The notes: generated by a model from the sequence alone, not told the origin. DNA of 64,000 nucleotides from Limnanthes douglasii subsp. nivea (GCA_036936605.1 JAUPFV010000001.1:74295910-74359909), one strand, 5' to 3'. Shown: positions 1-13,260, counted from the stretch's first letter. Made by a program: numbers and translations.

Positions 1-1557
1 CCATCCAGATGCGATTGTTTAAGTCAAACAACCTGCAGGTTACCATATACCCATAAACTAATGGTAATAAAAAAGTGGGTTTGTTCATTCGCGTATTATC
101 GTCGAGATTTGGAAAACACTGGAGATAGTGCCTCATTCTAAAATCACCGGATAAGAAAAAAAATTCATGAACTACAAATTTTTAAATGTAAAACCAGAAG
201 AGTTCACTAGCTAGTGAAAAATATTATTAGCTTAAAAAAATTACTAATATATTTGATCCCTCGAGTAGTCTTGTATGTAAATCCTAAGAGATAGTGAAAA
301 CACGGGGTCGTAAGGCCGGTTGTGGTCGTGGTCGTGGAAGATGCAAGACATGAATGTTGACAACTCTACAAAAATGGATATTTCTTATTATTAGCCCATC
401 GAACAAAACATGTGTGAAATCCTATGTGGATACTCAAAATATTGGTAGTACGAGCAATCCAAATATTGGTACAAAATCGATAATTTTAGAATATTTGTCA
501 GTATATTTGTTAGCACCGTCAGAACGGTTCACAAAAAATCCATACTGACTCCGTCGTAAAACCACCGACAAAAAAAACAACCACAAATTTTATCAAGAGG
601 TAAAATAACACCTATTACGGTGAATGTCATTAAAACAACACTTAAGATAACAACAAGTATTGGTAAAGTAATGCTTAAGATAGAAATGAATATCGGTAAT
701 ATGGATCCAAATATGAAGTTTAAGTCAGATACTAATGTTAATGCATCTTTATATCACTAAAGTGTGACATTAAAGCCGAAAGATTTTGCAGATTTAGAGT
801 CTTCGTTATAGAGTTGGTTGGTAACAAAAATGGATGATAATTCTTTAAAGAAGATTTAATCTAAAAACTTGAAGGAAGTAAAAAATTATATTTATGTGAC
901 GCGTATTTTAACGATAATAATGAATCGAAAAAAGAACTAAAGTGTTTGAGAAACTTTAAGGAAAATGCATCATTTGAATATTAGATAAGTTCACTAAGTA
1001 GTGACCTATTAATTGCGAGCATTTTCAATCATGTCTTATAGTGTCTCACAATAGGCAGTTCTAACACTAATTTACTAATCAAAAGAAAAACCCATAGGAA
1101 TGACCCACGAAAAGAGCTCGTAGTTTCTTTTGTAATTGTAAATCATTTCGCTCGCGTACGCGATAAATTATTTACATTCAATGCTTATATTATTAACCAA
1201 TTAATTTTACTTAATGGTTCTCATAAAAAAGAATTATAGGTTCAGATGGTTTAGATGGACTTTACTGACGATAGATACCTCGTGGTTGTACTTAAGTCAA
1301 GAGGAAACACGAGTGTGATCGTTGACTTTCTTTGATAGAACTTTCGTTAATCTACAACTATGAACTCTAAATCTGATTATAACTCTACGAGAAGAATGTT
1401 CAAAATTATGAATTTTAGGTTCTAATTATATCTTCATTTGTTTCTTGATAAGGTAATATAAAGTATATACTCATCCAATAACACATGTATACAAAATATT
1501 ATGATTAGATTTTTTTTATGAAAAAAATAGGAACTTTGAATTTTTTTAAAGCTTTTT

Positions 1558-1579
1558 TTTCGCCAACCAATTGGCGAAA
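1558..1579. repeat. Hairpin: 9-bp perfect inverted repeat
   Basis: TTTCGCCAA at 1558-1566 and its complement TTGGCGAAA at 1571-1579 surround a CCAA loop. It lies about 60 bp from a second, longer hairpin. Function unknown. Confidence 0.7.
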
Positions 1580-1640
1580 TTAGGCCATTATTTTAATCCT
1601 AGGTTCCACCATTCATTGTCAAAACAATATTTAAAAGTGA

Positions 1641-1675
1641 AACATATTTTCGTCACCAAATAACGAAAATATGTT
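1641..1675. repeat. Hairpin: 13-bp perfect inverted repeat
   Basis: AACATATTTTCGT at 1641-1653 is exactly complementary to ACGAAAATATGTT at 1663-1675, with a 9-base loop. Both arms carry TTTTCG, as does the neighbouring hairpin, so the pair may be parts of one decayed element. Confidence 0.75.
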
Positions 1676-2323
1676 CTTTTTTCAACTATATTTCGACATT
1701 TGTTTTTATTGAAAACACTAACTTGTTGTTTTCTACCTAATACAACAGATTATGTGTAAGGATATATTTATGAATTTGTTTTTTTCTTCCAAAACATTTT
1801 TTAATATAAGTTTACTACAAAATAAGATAAAAATAGTGCAAAATACAGTATGAGTACAAAATGAACCATAAAATACTGAATAACATAAGAGTGGTACATT
1901 ACAAGTATTAGATAATACATAAAAATATTAAACACAATAAATGAATCGAAACACTAATTACAAAATGGTGGACCAAGTAAAAAAATGATTACTAAAAATG
2001 GTTTGCAATAGACTTTATATGTTTATATAAATCGGTTATCTGACCTCGCAACTGAAATATTACAAAATGGTAAACCAAGTAAAAATAGTTGCCAAAATGG
2101 TTTGTAATAAAATTTACATGTTTATATGAAACTGACCTCCGGTGCAACTGAAATATTACACATTTCAACTCGCAACTGTTATATTACTAAGGTCTCGTGG
2201 TAGTCGTGCGCATATGATTCATGAGATCAAACCAAATATTATCCTAAATATATGCAATATACTATGGAGTAGAATATGAATCTATCCCATCTCTATATGT
2301 TGGTCATCTTTTTCCAGTCTTAA

Positions 2324-3870
2324 CTAAAAGTTACATAAATTTATCCACATATCATCATAGAACTCATACAAAGATTTCATATTTTGTCGTTTATTTTTCG
2401 TTAGCTTCTTGGAAAAAGCATGACGTGGGATGTCTTGCATATGTCTAAACTGAGTTAATATTTGTTTCGGATAGTATGCATGCACATTGTCTAAAGTGAC
2501 AATTATCAATCTATACCGAGCAACCTCTTGAAATGGATAATCGTTGTGGATCGACTGATAGGGCACTAAATAATCCGCATAACAAAACCATCAAAAATAA
2601 AATAAAAACTATATAGGAGAATACACTTTAATAAATATTTTAAAGTATAGATATAGTAGTGTAGTGCGTACATAAATTTCTCCATGGTTATTCAAGACTA
2701 TCTGCCAGTTTAGTCTGAAACAATTGTCAGTATTTAGCCGACAACCAGCCATAGGCAAATCTATGATCAAAATTCATGGTATGCCAACAACATACCTGGC
2801 TGCTGACGACATAACATATATGTAATGAGAACATATAATGGGAGAACAAAAGTAAATTAGTTCAAATCCAAGTATTTAGAAATGCTATAAAACCACTCAC
2901 AGTCCTTGTTGTTGAAGCTTCTCCTTTACTGATTATACAATTGCGTCAATACATATGCACCCTACAAAATAGCCACCAATCTCATCTACCAAGTCGTGAA
3001 AGAGTAGTATATACTGCCAACCAATATATAGCTTGTTCTTATTAGAAAATATAATACATCTAAACATGTGTGATAAATAACCACGTGTTATCCCGGTGAC
3101 CTCATCCTCCGTTAGTGAAGGTTTATTATTGTAGAATATGGAGCACTAGACTCATTACACATAAACTAAAGCTCAACCCAACTCTTTTGTATCGTTCAAT
3201 TTTGGCACTCAATTCCTCTATATTTATGCTTATGAGGTTGGTAATCTTGTTTATCTTCTCATTTTTCTACTCTTTCTAAAAAAATGAAAAATCTATAATT
3301 TCATCAGTGACCCTAAACTCCATTATCACATGGACATCGTGTAGGTTGATGGCCATCTCACCGACTACGAATTATAAATTTTTATCACATGTCATCGCTC
3401 GAGAAGGACTTTTATAATAATTGCATTGGGATGTAAAATTGTTAAAGACGAGATAACATAACTAAACGGATTACCATCGAGTATGGCTCGCATCCGATGT
3501 TGACATCGCAAAATCTAAGCTTTAAACCTCGAATAATATATGCATAACCGTATACCCATCTTCTATAATGTAAAAAAACATTTTTATGTTAAAAGTTAAA
3601 TAATAATATTTTTGTTTAATTAAATTATATATATGTTATAGTCTGAATCGAATATAATTTGTAATTTTACCTCAATTTTTTCATATATATTTGCAATATG
3701 TTTACTAAAAACGAGACCAAACAACGGAGGTAGACACTCACGAGTTGCAACATGGTTTGGTTATCGGCGCATGATATTTTTGGCATTTGGCATCTGATAG
3801 GCTTTGGGAAACCGATATTCGCTAGCGTCTGAGATGTTATATGTAATGCTCGACCTTTAGACATGACCCA
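2324..3870 (-). pseudogene. Decayed plant-mobile-domain (MAIN-like) gene
   Basis: Minus-strand fragments resemble the plant mobile domain (PMD, the aminotransferase-like domain found in MAIN/MAIL proteins and in transposon-borne copies). Around 3370-3300 the translation contains GEMAINLHDVHVIMEF, the family's hallmark 'GEMTITLxDV' segment. The open frame 2566-2324 contains YPKQILTQFRHMQDIP, like the family's C-terminal 'RV-RQFGL-Q-IP' segment. The frame at 3864-3667 lies where the family's N-terminal part would be, but matches weakly. Between them are stops and frameshifts. Nuclear PMD proteins are linked to silencing and genome stability, and the domain is also carried by mobile elements. 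Whether this was a host gene or a transposon passenger cannot be told. Confidence 0.55.
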
Positions 3871-5165
3871 CGGTCGTTTAACTATAGGTCTTTATGGGAA
3901 CAGTTAATGTGAATTTTTTATCTTAGTTATAGAGGTACTACAAAATGTTCGAACAAGTATAACAAAATTAAGAGTGCTATCACTATCTTTGTGAAATTTG
4001 GCGCATTCTTGTTCGACACGTTCAATGTAGATTTTTTTTTCCTCTACCACATCCCTGACCTTGACCCGGAGTACGACATCATCTTTTCAAAATCTACTGG
4101 GCCTCCATAAAAAAGTAGTCGAATGAACCAATATTCTGGTAAATTATTTATGCAATCACATATTACTAGTAGAGAACACTCTAGCTTTACATTTTAAAAA
4201 TGTGAAGTTAACAACAATCTCTTCTTCTCTCATAAGCTTAACACGTTACAAGATTTAAAATATTATCAAATGGTCGTCTATAATATGCAAAGAAACCCAC
4301 CGACCGTCTTGTTGAAATAGTGTAATCTCATCGATACATGTTAACCCTTGTCTTGTTCGAGTTAAACAACCGCATATTAATGGTTCAATCTTATCTGTTT
4401 GGAATCTTTATAATTTTTTATATTATTATAAGAAAATATTATGAAACTTGTCCATACAAATCATACAAAATATTCAATTAATATGCATATCATTTTTTTT
4501 CCAATGATCATTTTATAGCTTAATCTTGCATCATAAACAAACTGCGACGTTTTCCCAAAAAAGTTTTAAAATCTATGGGATTAACCTAATGAATTTATTC
4601 ATGCTAGCACACACTCCCTAAATAATTAATTGAACCAATTTCAATAAATTTTACAACATTAATAATTGGTTTTTTCTTAAGAAAAAACTTAAGAATGATT
4701 GTATGACACATTTTGAAAACATATATAAAGTGTTTCGCAATTAATCATTTATGAACATTGATAATATTACCTATTTGTCATTGTATTGCAAAAATACATA
4801 ATTTTATTTGTATATACATAAAATAACTTATGTTTCTATAATATAATCCAAGAATTTATCACGTAGCCGACTATTTTTCTCAATTCTTTTAGCAATATCT
4901 ACACTTTTATTAAGTTATCGTTCATGATGAAAATGATGGTAGACCAAACCAAGATGCTCGAGGTATCCATAAATTATTTAAACTTATTTTCCTTTTTAAA
5001 TAATTTTGTGTGTTGGCAAGCACGTTCTTGTTGATATTACATTCATATAACATGCAAGTAGTGACCATAAGTGTTTATGAAAGCTATTCATCACAGTCGG
5101 TTAGTATAACATAAGGTAAATCATAGTCGCTCTATTCCATAATCATTCTTAAACATCTCTAGGTC
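3871..5165. other. AT-rich intergenic DNA, no gene recognised
   Basis: No open frame of note and no recognised domain on either strand. It separates the PMD remnant from the first LTR-like repeat of the old Tat element. The missing distal part of that element's low-coordinate LTR would be expected near 5.0-5.17 kb but is not recognisable. Confidence 0.5.
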
Positions 5166-5325
5166 TATTAACCATTAATTACGAGGCTTCATAAGTAAAG
5201 ATGCAACTAACACACAACTGAGTAAATATTATTTTTATTTTAGGTCTAAATCGCCCTCTCGAAAATTCTGACCCAACTCTTAATTATTGCACTCAAAGAA
5301 AACTAAACCCATCACATAACTCCTC
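5166..5325 (-). repeat. LTR remnant (U3-side part), low-coordinate copy
   Basis: About 155 bp is similar in direct orientation to 13536-13690, including the shared segments AAAGATGCAACTA and AATTATTGCACTCAAA. The pair is 8.4 kb apart and flanks the Tat internal region, as LTRs would. The U5-side part is not recognisable below 5166. Confidence 0.55.
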
Positions 5326-5861
5326 CAGCCCTCTCAAAAGTATTTCTGGGAGGGCTAACTGACTTGTATCTAAATCACATTTGATTTAAACTTGTTCATT
5401 TTTCCAATTTCGATTTTCCAGTACCCTTTAATTGAGCATAGGTGATGAAAATATCTGAACCCCATCCGATGGCATAATTCGAAGATGGTTACCATCCAAA
5501 TGTCACAACTTTTAACTAATTATATTTAGGATACGTGTCACCTCTCATTCGGAGCAAAAAACTTATTTTACCCTAGGTAAAACTAACCAATCAAAAGAGA
5601 AACGGTTCCACTTCTCTAGTGCCTCTTAGCTACCACTGCTGTTTCTACTTATCTAGTATGTCACTCAAGAGTTTCTTAATTTTTTTATATAAACTTCTTT
5701 TTATTTTTTCAGTGTAGGTATTCCTAAAGAGTGAAATAATTTGCATTTTAGACAGAGAAAATTTCCACCATTGATATTCAACTCATTACCGATAATCTTT
5801 CATTTCCTCCACCGTATTAACCGCCGCAATTTTTTTATTCTGAAATCATTTTAGTGTTTGT

Positions 5862-8708
5862 ATGTTCACCGGTAGAAACAAATTAACCAAAGACGGTTGG
5901 CTAAACTTGTCTTAACTCGAAGAAGAAAATAAGAAAGCTAGAGTTATTGGTGGGTTGCTTGTATCCTCAGGTACGGTGGTTGTAACACAATCCATTGATT
6001 ACAGGGGAGTTTTTCCTTACAATAGGCGTAACATTCTCTCCGAACCTTCTTTGATTACTCAGTCATTCACATCACCAAGTCGTTATCATACACCTATTAA
6101 ATAATCCCAAACTCAATGGGATACCAACCGTCGAATCCCTTCTACTTTCAAAACTAGGGGATCATATTATGAGGAGAATACTCAACATAGAGTAACCAGA
6201 TTATCTAAAACCAAAAGTCAGCCCTCTACAGAAAAATAATCAATGTGGCAACAAGAAAGTGCCATCAATCCCATCATTTCATAAGATCCAAATAGGTGAG
6301 AATACCTTGTAACTCTTCCAGCTGAGCTTCCATCAAATCTAAATAAAAAAGAAAATTCTACAACACTGTTGTTGAGTCATCTTAACTTAATGAAGAGAAT
6401 ATTAGTAATCAACCCATTGAAGTTTCGAGATATAGTCCTTAGGTTATGAAAGAGAACATGGATGATACCAACAAAGACTCCTCTATCGAGACATCTGGTT
6501 AGACCAGGGCGAATTCAATCCCAATGAAAAAGAAATATTCAAAAGGGCAATGAAACATTGATGGTAAGGGTAAAATAAAAACTCTAACATAAATCGAACT
6601 TCTTACTTGGACGCGTTGAGCCCAACTTTACAACGGTTGGTATCAAATATATTTTATCCCTAGATAAATTTTCCTATGTTTATTTCTATAAATCTGAATT
6701 AGAGGCCATCCGAGCAAATGAGGGTTCCCCAAAACAGTTAAAGCTAGGCTGCCCAAACCCGAAGAGGCTCCAATGAGCTGTAGCGCTAAGGAACTAGTAG
6801 TTTACATCGACGTGATCAACTGGAACCTTTGGTTTCCCTTGGACCCTGATATTGTGAGATTTTTAACTTGGTAAGATAGTGCCCAAGACAAGCTAGCACA
6901 AATTCATGGTTGTTATTGCTGGCATACATAATAGCTTCAAGAGTGTCTAAGACTCGGATGCTGATGGAGCAAATGGATGCCATTGGGGGACTATCTCGCA
7001 ATGTCACATTCTCTTTTACTATTTTTACATGGGGAACGACTAAAAAGTGGTGGATGATCAGTTGGAGGTAGATAAAATTTGGAAAACTCAATTCCTTTTC
7101 ATCAGTGGTTAGTGGTAGAATGCAAAAAGATCACCTCTCCGGGTAATCCGAATCATCTTACCTAACATTAGAAGAATACTTGTAAGCCTCTTCGAAATTA
7201 ATTCTATAGTTTTATTACTTTATGCAACACTTTACCATTTATCCATACATCATTTTTTTTATATAAGCCATTTCGAAGCCCTACCTACATTATCTGGATG
7301 AAGAAAATGTGACCTTTAGAAAACTGAATCAATGGGAAAAGGAGAAATGGTCCAATGACTTCCACCAATGCTTCACTCTCGCCAACTTTGTTTGAAGTCA
7401 CCACTGGAGGACCAATACCGAATGGAAGCTGGCATGGGAGCAATTCAACATTACTCATCGGCCTCCAACCATTCTCAAAAGAGTTGAAAAATGTTGATGG
7501 CAAGTTATTTATCCTGACCAGGAACAGAGCTCCCAACCATCAGAATAAGAAGGATAAAAAGTGCAAATAAGGTTTGTCACAATTTGCTGCCAAAGTGGGA
7601 AATGAACAGCCATATAAGATTGACTCATCATTGTTAACGTTTGTGACTGCCACTATTGAAGGAGGTGAGGTTCCCTCAAAATATATTGCGTCTAAGAATA
7701 AAAAGGTACACAAGAGAGGTAAACAAGGCAGTGATAAGAGGGATAAGAAGAGCAAGAAGACCTCGACTCGATCAAAGATTTTCCTTAGTTTATAAATTGC
7801 TCATCCAACCATCCATACTGTTGATCCTCGAGTAGCTATAATATTTGAACCTCATTCTCCACTACTTCCTCCTTCTGAGAGAGAGGTGTTTGAAGATGTT
7901 AACCTAATTGAAGATATGTGGGCTTTCGACTTTGAATATTTCAAAGTTGACTTCCCTAAATCTACAAACACCACAATTGTTGTGGTGTTCGAAGGGGTTC
8001 CCTTTGAATTATCAAAGGAGAATGATGTGTTATGGTATTCATTCATAAGCTATATGAGGCCAACTTTTGACCTGGAGAGACATGTAAGGTCTCAGATTGA
8101 AGACATCACTTCTCTTCAAAATGAAAACAATAATTTGAAAACTTCAATTGAAGAGGAAAACACCAAAGCTAATATTCTATCCGAAGAGGTCTCAATCAGG
8201 GATGAGATGGTCAAGGTGAAGTCTGATTATGAAAAGCTACAAGCTGGTTATGGAAGTTTACAATTATCCACCTTCGAGGAGATTACTTTGTTAAAGAACT
8301 AGTAAGCCGATGATAAAACCACTATTGAGTGTTTATTGGACGATAAGAAAACCAAAGAGGCTCTTATCAAGAAGCAAGATGATGAAATTACCTCTCTCAA
8401 AGCTAAGTATATCAAAGAGAGAGTTTATGATATAGACACATATGCCAATGTGGTAATAGAATTCTTTAAAAAAAGAATACATCAATCAAATCAGATATGG
8501 TGTTGGAGTTCGATAAAAACATTCAACACTTGCCATAAGATCTTTATGAGGTATAGTCCCATATAATATTTTACCTTAACGGATCAACTTGGTATCTCTG
8601 AAGATTCATTCGATGAAGGTTTGATAATAGCGATGGATGTGCCTTTGATAATGAGAGTTCAGAAGAAAAAGAAGAAGATGTCGGTGAGAATGAGCCCATA
8701 AGCGAATA
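5862..8708 (+). pseudogene. Decayed additional gene, antisense to the old Tat element
   Basis: Starts with MFTGRNKLTKDGWLNLS at 5862, matching the start of the antisense gene at 60791 in the younger element (MFTARTALIKGGWLNLS). Around 6.81 kb it has WFPLDPDIVRFL, matching RFPFDPEIVRYF. From 7298 it matches the second exon, and at 8070-8300 it has the same coiled-coil start (LERHVRSQIEDI versus LERQVRSQADII), ending in an acidic tail at 8708. The Transposase_28-like region is broken by stops and frameshifts, while the coiled-coil frame 7886-8302 is still open. An intron at 7182-7267 is conserved. It runs opposite to gag-pol of the same element. Confidence 0.75.
7182..7267 (+). other. Conserved 86-bp intron of the antisense gene
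   Basis: Donor TTGTAAGC at 7181-7188 and a T-rich tract ending in ATATAAG at 7267. Exon sequence on both sides aligns with the younger element, where the corresponding intron (59430-59346, minus) is 85 bp with donor GACCGTAAGT and acceptor TTTAACAG. Position, phase and length agree between two strongly diverged copies. Confidence 0.65.
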
Positions 8709-8964
8709 AATTTTTATGTAGTTGTTTTTGTGCAAAACCTTTTTATGTACAAGGAATTTTGTTATTTGAATCAGATATTTTTGTGCAAGTCATTGGCATG
8801 GGCAATAAATTTTGTAATTTTCTCCCCGAATTTTACTAAGTCCTTGGTTTATCAAAGACATTTTTATATTATCTATCACCTTATCAACTTGACTTATTTT
8901 CTTATATATTCTTATCTTTGTTTCTCAGTCTAGTTTATCCGAAGATAGTTAATCTTAAGACATC

Positions 8965-9315
8965 AACCATTTGAAGGTTATCCTTTTTAAGGCAATAAAA
9001 ACTTGATATACATAAGCCAATAAAATATAATCCATTCAAAAGAAATAAAGACTTGATACGCATGAGCCCTTTGAAGGTAATCCATTCGAAGGTAGTCAAA
9101 ATTTGATATACATAAGTTATTTGAAGGTAATCCATTCGAAGGTAATCCATTCGAAGGTAATAAAAACTTGATACATATGAGTCATTCAAAGGAAATAAAA
9201 TTTGATATACACAAGTCATTCGAAGGTAATTAATTCAAAAGCAATAAAAACTTGATACAATGAGCCATTCGAATAAAATTCATATGAAGATAATAAAAAC
9301 TTGATACATATCAAG
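8965..9315. repeat. Minisatellite, ATTCGAAGGTAAT-type units
   Basis: Irregular tandem repeat of 35-50 bp units made of CATTCGAAGGTAAT blocks followed by AAAAACTTGATACATATGAG-type blocks, about seven copies with internal 15-bp duplications near 9120-9165. It lies in the old Tat element between the 3' end of pol (minus) and the end of the plus-strand gene. That is the region known to gain variable tandem repeats in Tat/Ogre elements. Confidence 0.75.
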
Positions 9316-9329
9316 CCTCCACCTATAAA

Positions 9330-10720
9330 AAAAGTTACCGCTTTGGACACTGATTCCATAGGAACTGTTGGTACCTGTATTGCATCTCTGTATCTTTGAC
9401 AGGGATCACACCTTCTATGTAACTCTTTAGCATCTGTCATGAGGGACGCCCAAAAATACCCTGCTAATGATATCATTTTAGTCACAACCTTGTAGCCACA
9501 ATGGGCAGACCCTTCCCCATCATGTAACTCAGATAAAACTGATTGGGACTCATCAGATTCGAGGCAGCGCAATAAAGCCTTACTAAAATATCTTTTATAT
9601 AGGAATCCTGCCAAAACCAAAAACTTGAGAGATTTAAACTTCAAATTCTTAGCTAGGATTTTGTCTTTGGGAAGACTTCCTTTAGTAATGAAATCTTGGA
9701 TATCAAATCTCCAATCTTGACCGACTGTGACTCATATTTGGAAAGTTTTTTCATTTGCAACTTCCATTTTGGGGGGTCATTGTTATAGAAGGGCACTATT
9801 GTACCAAAATACACGGGTATGCTTTTTAATATGAAACATTGACTAAAGAGTCAACCATCAAATTTTCTGATCTTGGCACGTGCTCATATTTTACATTTTT
9901 AAGGCAAGTAAAAATTTATTTCAATACTTATAAATAATTTACAAACTATTCTTTCTTTGTTTCGCATAACCTATGTGTTTGGTGTACAATAAGCTACAAA
10001 TCACTCAACAATCGGATTATTTTGGCCCACATATTTGAGAGAGCCTTAACTTGCTATAACTGCTTCATATTGTACTTTGTTTTTCGACGCCTTAAAACCA
10101 AAGCATATTTCTTGGTACATTGAATATTCACAGATGGAAAGTAAACGAATCCGTGCCCTACAACCCATCATGATATACCCTTAATCTGTTTGAATTACCC
10201 ACTCTTTTTAGTGCTTGTGAATATGAGATTCTTGATAGGATCACTGTGAATGGAATACAACCTAGAAGTTTTCTATAGTTCGAGCTTTGATCGCTTTTCG
10301 AGGAGAAAAATCTATATCATAGTCCCCTAATTTCACATAGCACTTGGTCATTCGACCAGATATATTTGGGTTTTGCAATAGGTTTTTAAGTGGAAAAAAG
10401 TTCAAATCGTGATGGAATGCGGTTGAAATAAGGCTTCATTTTCAGGGTTGTTATTATAAAATCCAAAAAAACTTTTCCAACAAACACTTTCTAATTTAAT
10501 AAACTGGCATTATCCTGTAACAGTGAAGCCCATGTTAGTGATAAACGTAGTATGATTTTGGTCCTTCAGATCCATTTGTATCTGATTAGTCAATCTGTCT
10601 ATCTCTTTAACAATGACTTTGGATTTTTATTTAGAAAAATCTTTCATTATTTGGATCATTGGGCCCGCATCGGATAATACATATAACTCATGACAAATGA
10701 CACTAGATGGTACACCAGTC
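9330..10720 (-). pseudogene. Old Tat pol remnant: partial RT, RNase H, second RNase H, integrase N-terminus
   Basis: Minus-strand translation matches the pol frame of the younger element. Near 10.6 kb are short RT pieces (EIDRLTN, then DLKDQNHTTFIT). Near 10.3 kb is the first RNase H end (GDYDIDFSPRKAIKA). At 10.2-9.85 kb is the second, archaeal-type RNase H (FKASKNKVQYEAVIA, IIRLLSD). At 9644-9330 is the integrase zinc-finger region (LHDGEGSAHCGY, RRCDPCQRY). Most of the RT, including the YIDD active site, is deleted. This copy keeps the CxxC pair of the integrase zinc finger and an Asp at the first RNase H position, both substituted in the younger copy. The DDE core is not found. Confidence 0.8.
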
Positions 10721-10788
10721 GCATCTTCATTGCACCAAGCGAATACTTACAAATTTTTAGATAAAAAAGATAACAATTTCTCTTTTAA

Positions 10789-13260
10789 TTATGATGTCAA
10801 TCTAGCTCCAAATCTAACACTTTTCCCATATTCTAAACTATATACTTCAGCCTCCTCAATCAAGATAACAACACTAGAAGTCTCTATTGGATAATCAATT
10901 TTACTCGCATAGGAATATGACTCAAGTGATTGATATTCTTTCTTGTCTGTCATATTATCCAAGGATTTTGGAGCAAAACTAGCGGCATAACATTCCCTAA
11001 CCACTTTTTGTCTGCTCCAAATTACCCTTATTTGACCTCCAACTGCGTATTCCAAACATTGGTGAAATATCGAGGCAACTACATGTATCATTGATAGCCA
11101 ATATCTACCAAATATAATATTATAAGGGGACGAACAATACACCACTACAAACAATACTTTGACCATTTTCTTAAATGGTAATTTGCCAAGAACAACCTCC
11201 ATTTCGAACTTCTAAATAACATCAATGGAGTTTCCTGTAAGCCATACTGTGGTTCTATTCGATCGAAGTATGATAGATGAGTTCTTCATCTATTTATAAG
11301 TAGATAAAACAAAATATTGGTTGAGCTACCGGTGTTAATCAAAATTCACCAGATTTCAGTGCCCTCAATTGATACCCATATCACCACATCATCGGACCGG
11401 AACGGGTCAGATAAACTAGAAACCCGAACCCGGCCCGTCCCGGTTGCGGGTCACAATTTATTCACTCAGACCCGGTCCACATAAAATTACTCAATAATTA
11501 CCATTATAATCTCTTGTTTGGGTGCTTCAGTATTTTTCCTTCGGACAATAGACAATGCAGCCTAAGTCCCACTTGGGCTTGGTTGTGATCTATTACTCAT
11601 CTGCATATTCTCCACTTGTGACTTGGCGAATGTAGTTAATTTTTTAGTCTCGATTAACGATTGTATGTCATGTTTTAAAGCATTACAATCCTTAGTGTAA
11701 TGTCCCACATCATTGTGATACTTGTAGAACCATGTGTTTTGATTTTCTCTCGGAGTTTGGATAAATGTAAGCCTTTAAAATTGCAGGACATTTTTGGCTC
11801 TATCATAAATGGTAGCCACATTTTAAATTAGTTATGTGAAATAGCCAGGTTGGACCCACTAATTTCCTATTGGCCTCGATTGTTGCCTATGATTAGACTG
11901 AATTTGTCTTGGCCAATGATAACCATGATCAAAGTCCCTTAGAAGATTTTTAACTGTAAATTATGATTGGCTACTAGCTTGTAGAGGGGGGCTGAAGGGG
12001 TATGTCTATAATGATAAGACTGCCTCATTTTACTATTTCCTCCATAATGATTTGTTTTCCCACCTCGTTTAACAAACCATCCCAGGTCATTGTTTTCTTT
12101 AGTCACTGAATAAGCTAATTTTCCAACTAACAACCCTTATCAAAGTAAGGTTATGACTACCTGTTTGAAGCAATCTGCAAACCCATATTTAGTGCTCATA
12201 AAATGGTTGGTGTACTCTTTTAAAGATCGTTTAAATATTTCAAACAATGGATTATCGTATCTCCATTCTTTCTAACGTTTTTTGCTTCCCACAGACCACC
12301 TTTCGAATGCGATCTAAAACATATCGAAATTCTTGATTAATACTTGCGGTGATTAAGTATACCACTCCAAGTCGGTACCCTTGAAATTTTGAGAAAAGGC
12401 TATGGGAAAATAGCATGCCATCATTATCGAAGCTTATTATAAAATTCTTAAATTTCTCGAGAAGATAATCAGGGTCAAGGCTCCCATCATATTTCTCAAT
12501 TTTTAATCTGTTAAAATGGCTAAGTATATGTCCGAAGAGGATTTCCGAAAAAAATGATGACAGCCTCCAATTCTGTCATTGGCTAAACATGTGATCCTCG
12601 TTGAGAGTGGCAAAAATCTCAGGCTCGGATTGCACATCGAATTGATCACGCAGTAAGTGATCTATATTATGGTCTGCTGACCCCTTCATCTTCCCTTGAT
12701 AATATTTCTATTTTCCTTTACTCTTTTGGTTCGTTTTCTTCCCATGAGAATCCTAATTAGTTGATCTATGATATTTGTTCAAATGTTTTTTAGTTAGCTT
12801 CCCTTTATTCTTCTTATGACCATAATCACTACTTGAAGAGAAAAATGGTACTTATGATTCTGTTTGTGTTGTTGAGCCCTCAACAGACTCTGAGAAGCTT
12901 GGACATTGCTTAGCCCGATGTTCTTTTTTATATTATTAGTGGGCTTTGAGAGACTGGTAATTCAGAAGTTTCTTCGGATTATGATGAGGATTGTCACCTG
13001 GCTCGTAAGATTTGGAATACTTTGACGGATTCTCTCCCTCTATATCATTTTCAACAAGCCTCTGAACTCTCAATGCCTCAATTTATGCTTGTAACTGATC
13101 ACGCTCTTCCCGCATGAAAATCCTTTCCTCAGTATCATGATTCACATGAGATTTGTACACATACCCATCTTCGACTCTAACCTCCTCATTTTCAAGAGGG
13201 GGATATGTTTGCATATCGTGAATCATGTCTCAAATAACTCCAAAGGTAAATTTATATGTT
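10789..13260 (-). pseudogene. Old Tat gag-protease remnant
   Basis: The open frame 11202-10789 covers the protease C-terminal part and the linker towards RT; NIIFGRYWLSMIHVVAS aligns with NAILGRSWLSRMHAVAS of the younger element. Upstream, near 11.7 kb, is a zinc-knuckle-like YKYHNDVGHYTKDC. Near 12.49-12.40 kb is the gag core YDGSLDPDYLLEKFKNF, and near 13.07 kb the N-terminal coiled segment. Stops and frameshifts are frequent in gag. At the protease-RT junction this copy reads through without a stop: a TAT tyrosine codon stands where the younger copy has TAG. Confidence 0.75.

Larger units (their letters stand above)
1..2323. other. AT-rich intergenic DNA, no gene recognised
   Basis: Short open frames only; the longest (354-548) matches nothing I recognise and has no codon pattern I would defend. 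The stretch is AT-rich with many homopolymers. The only structured items are two hairpins near 1.56 and 1.65 kb, listed separately. It may hold very old transposon sequence, but I cannot assign it. Confidence 0.6.
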
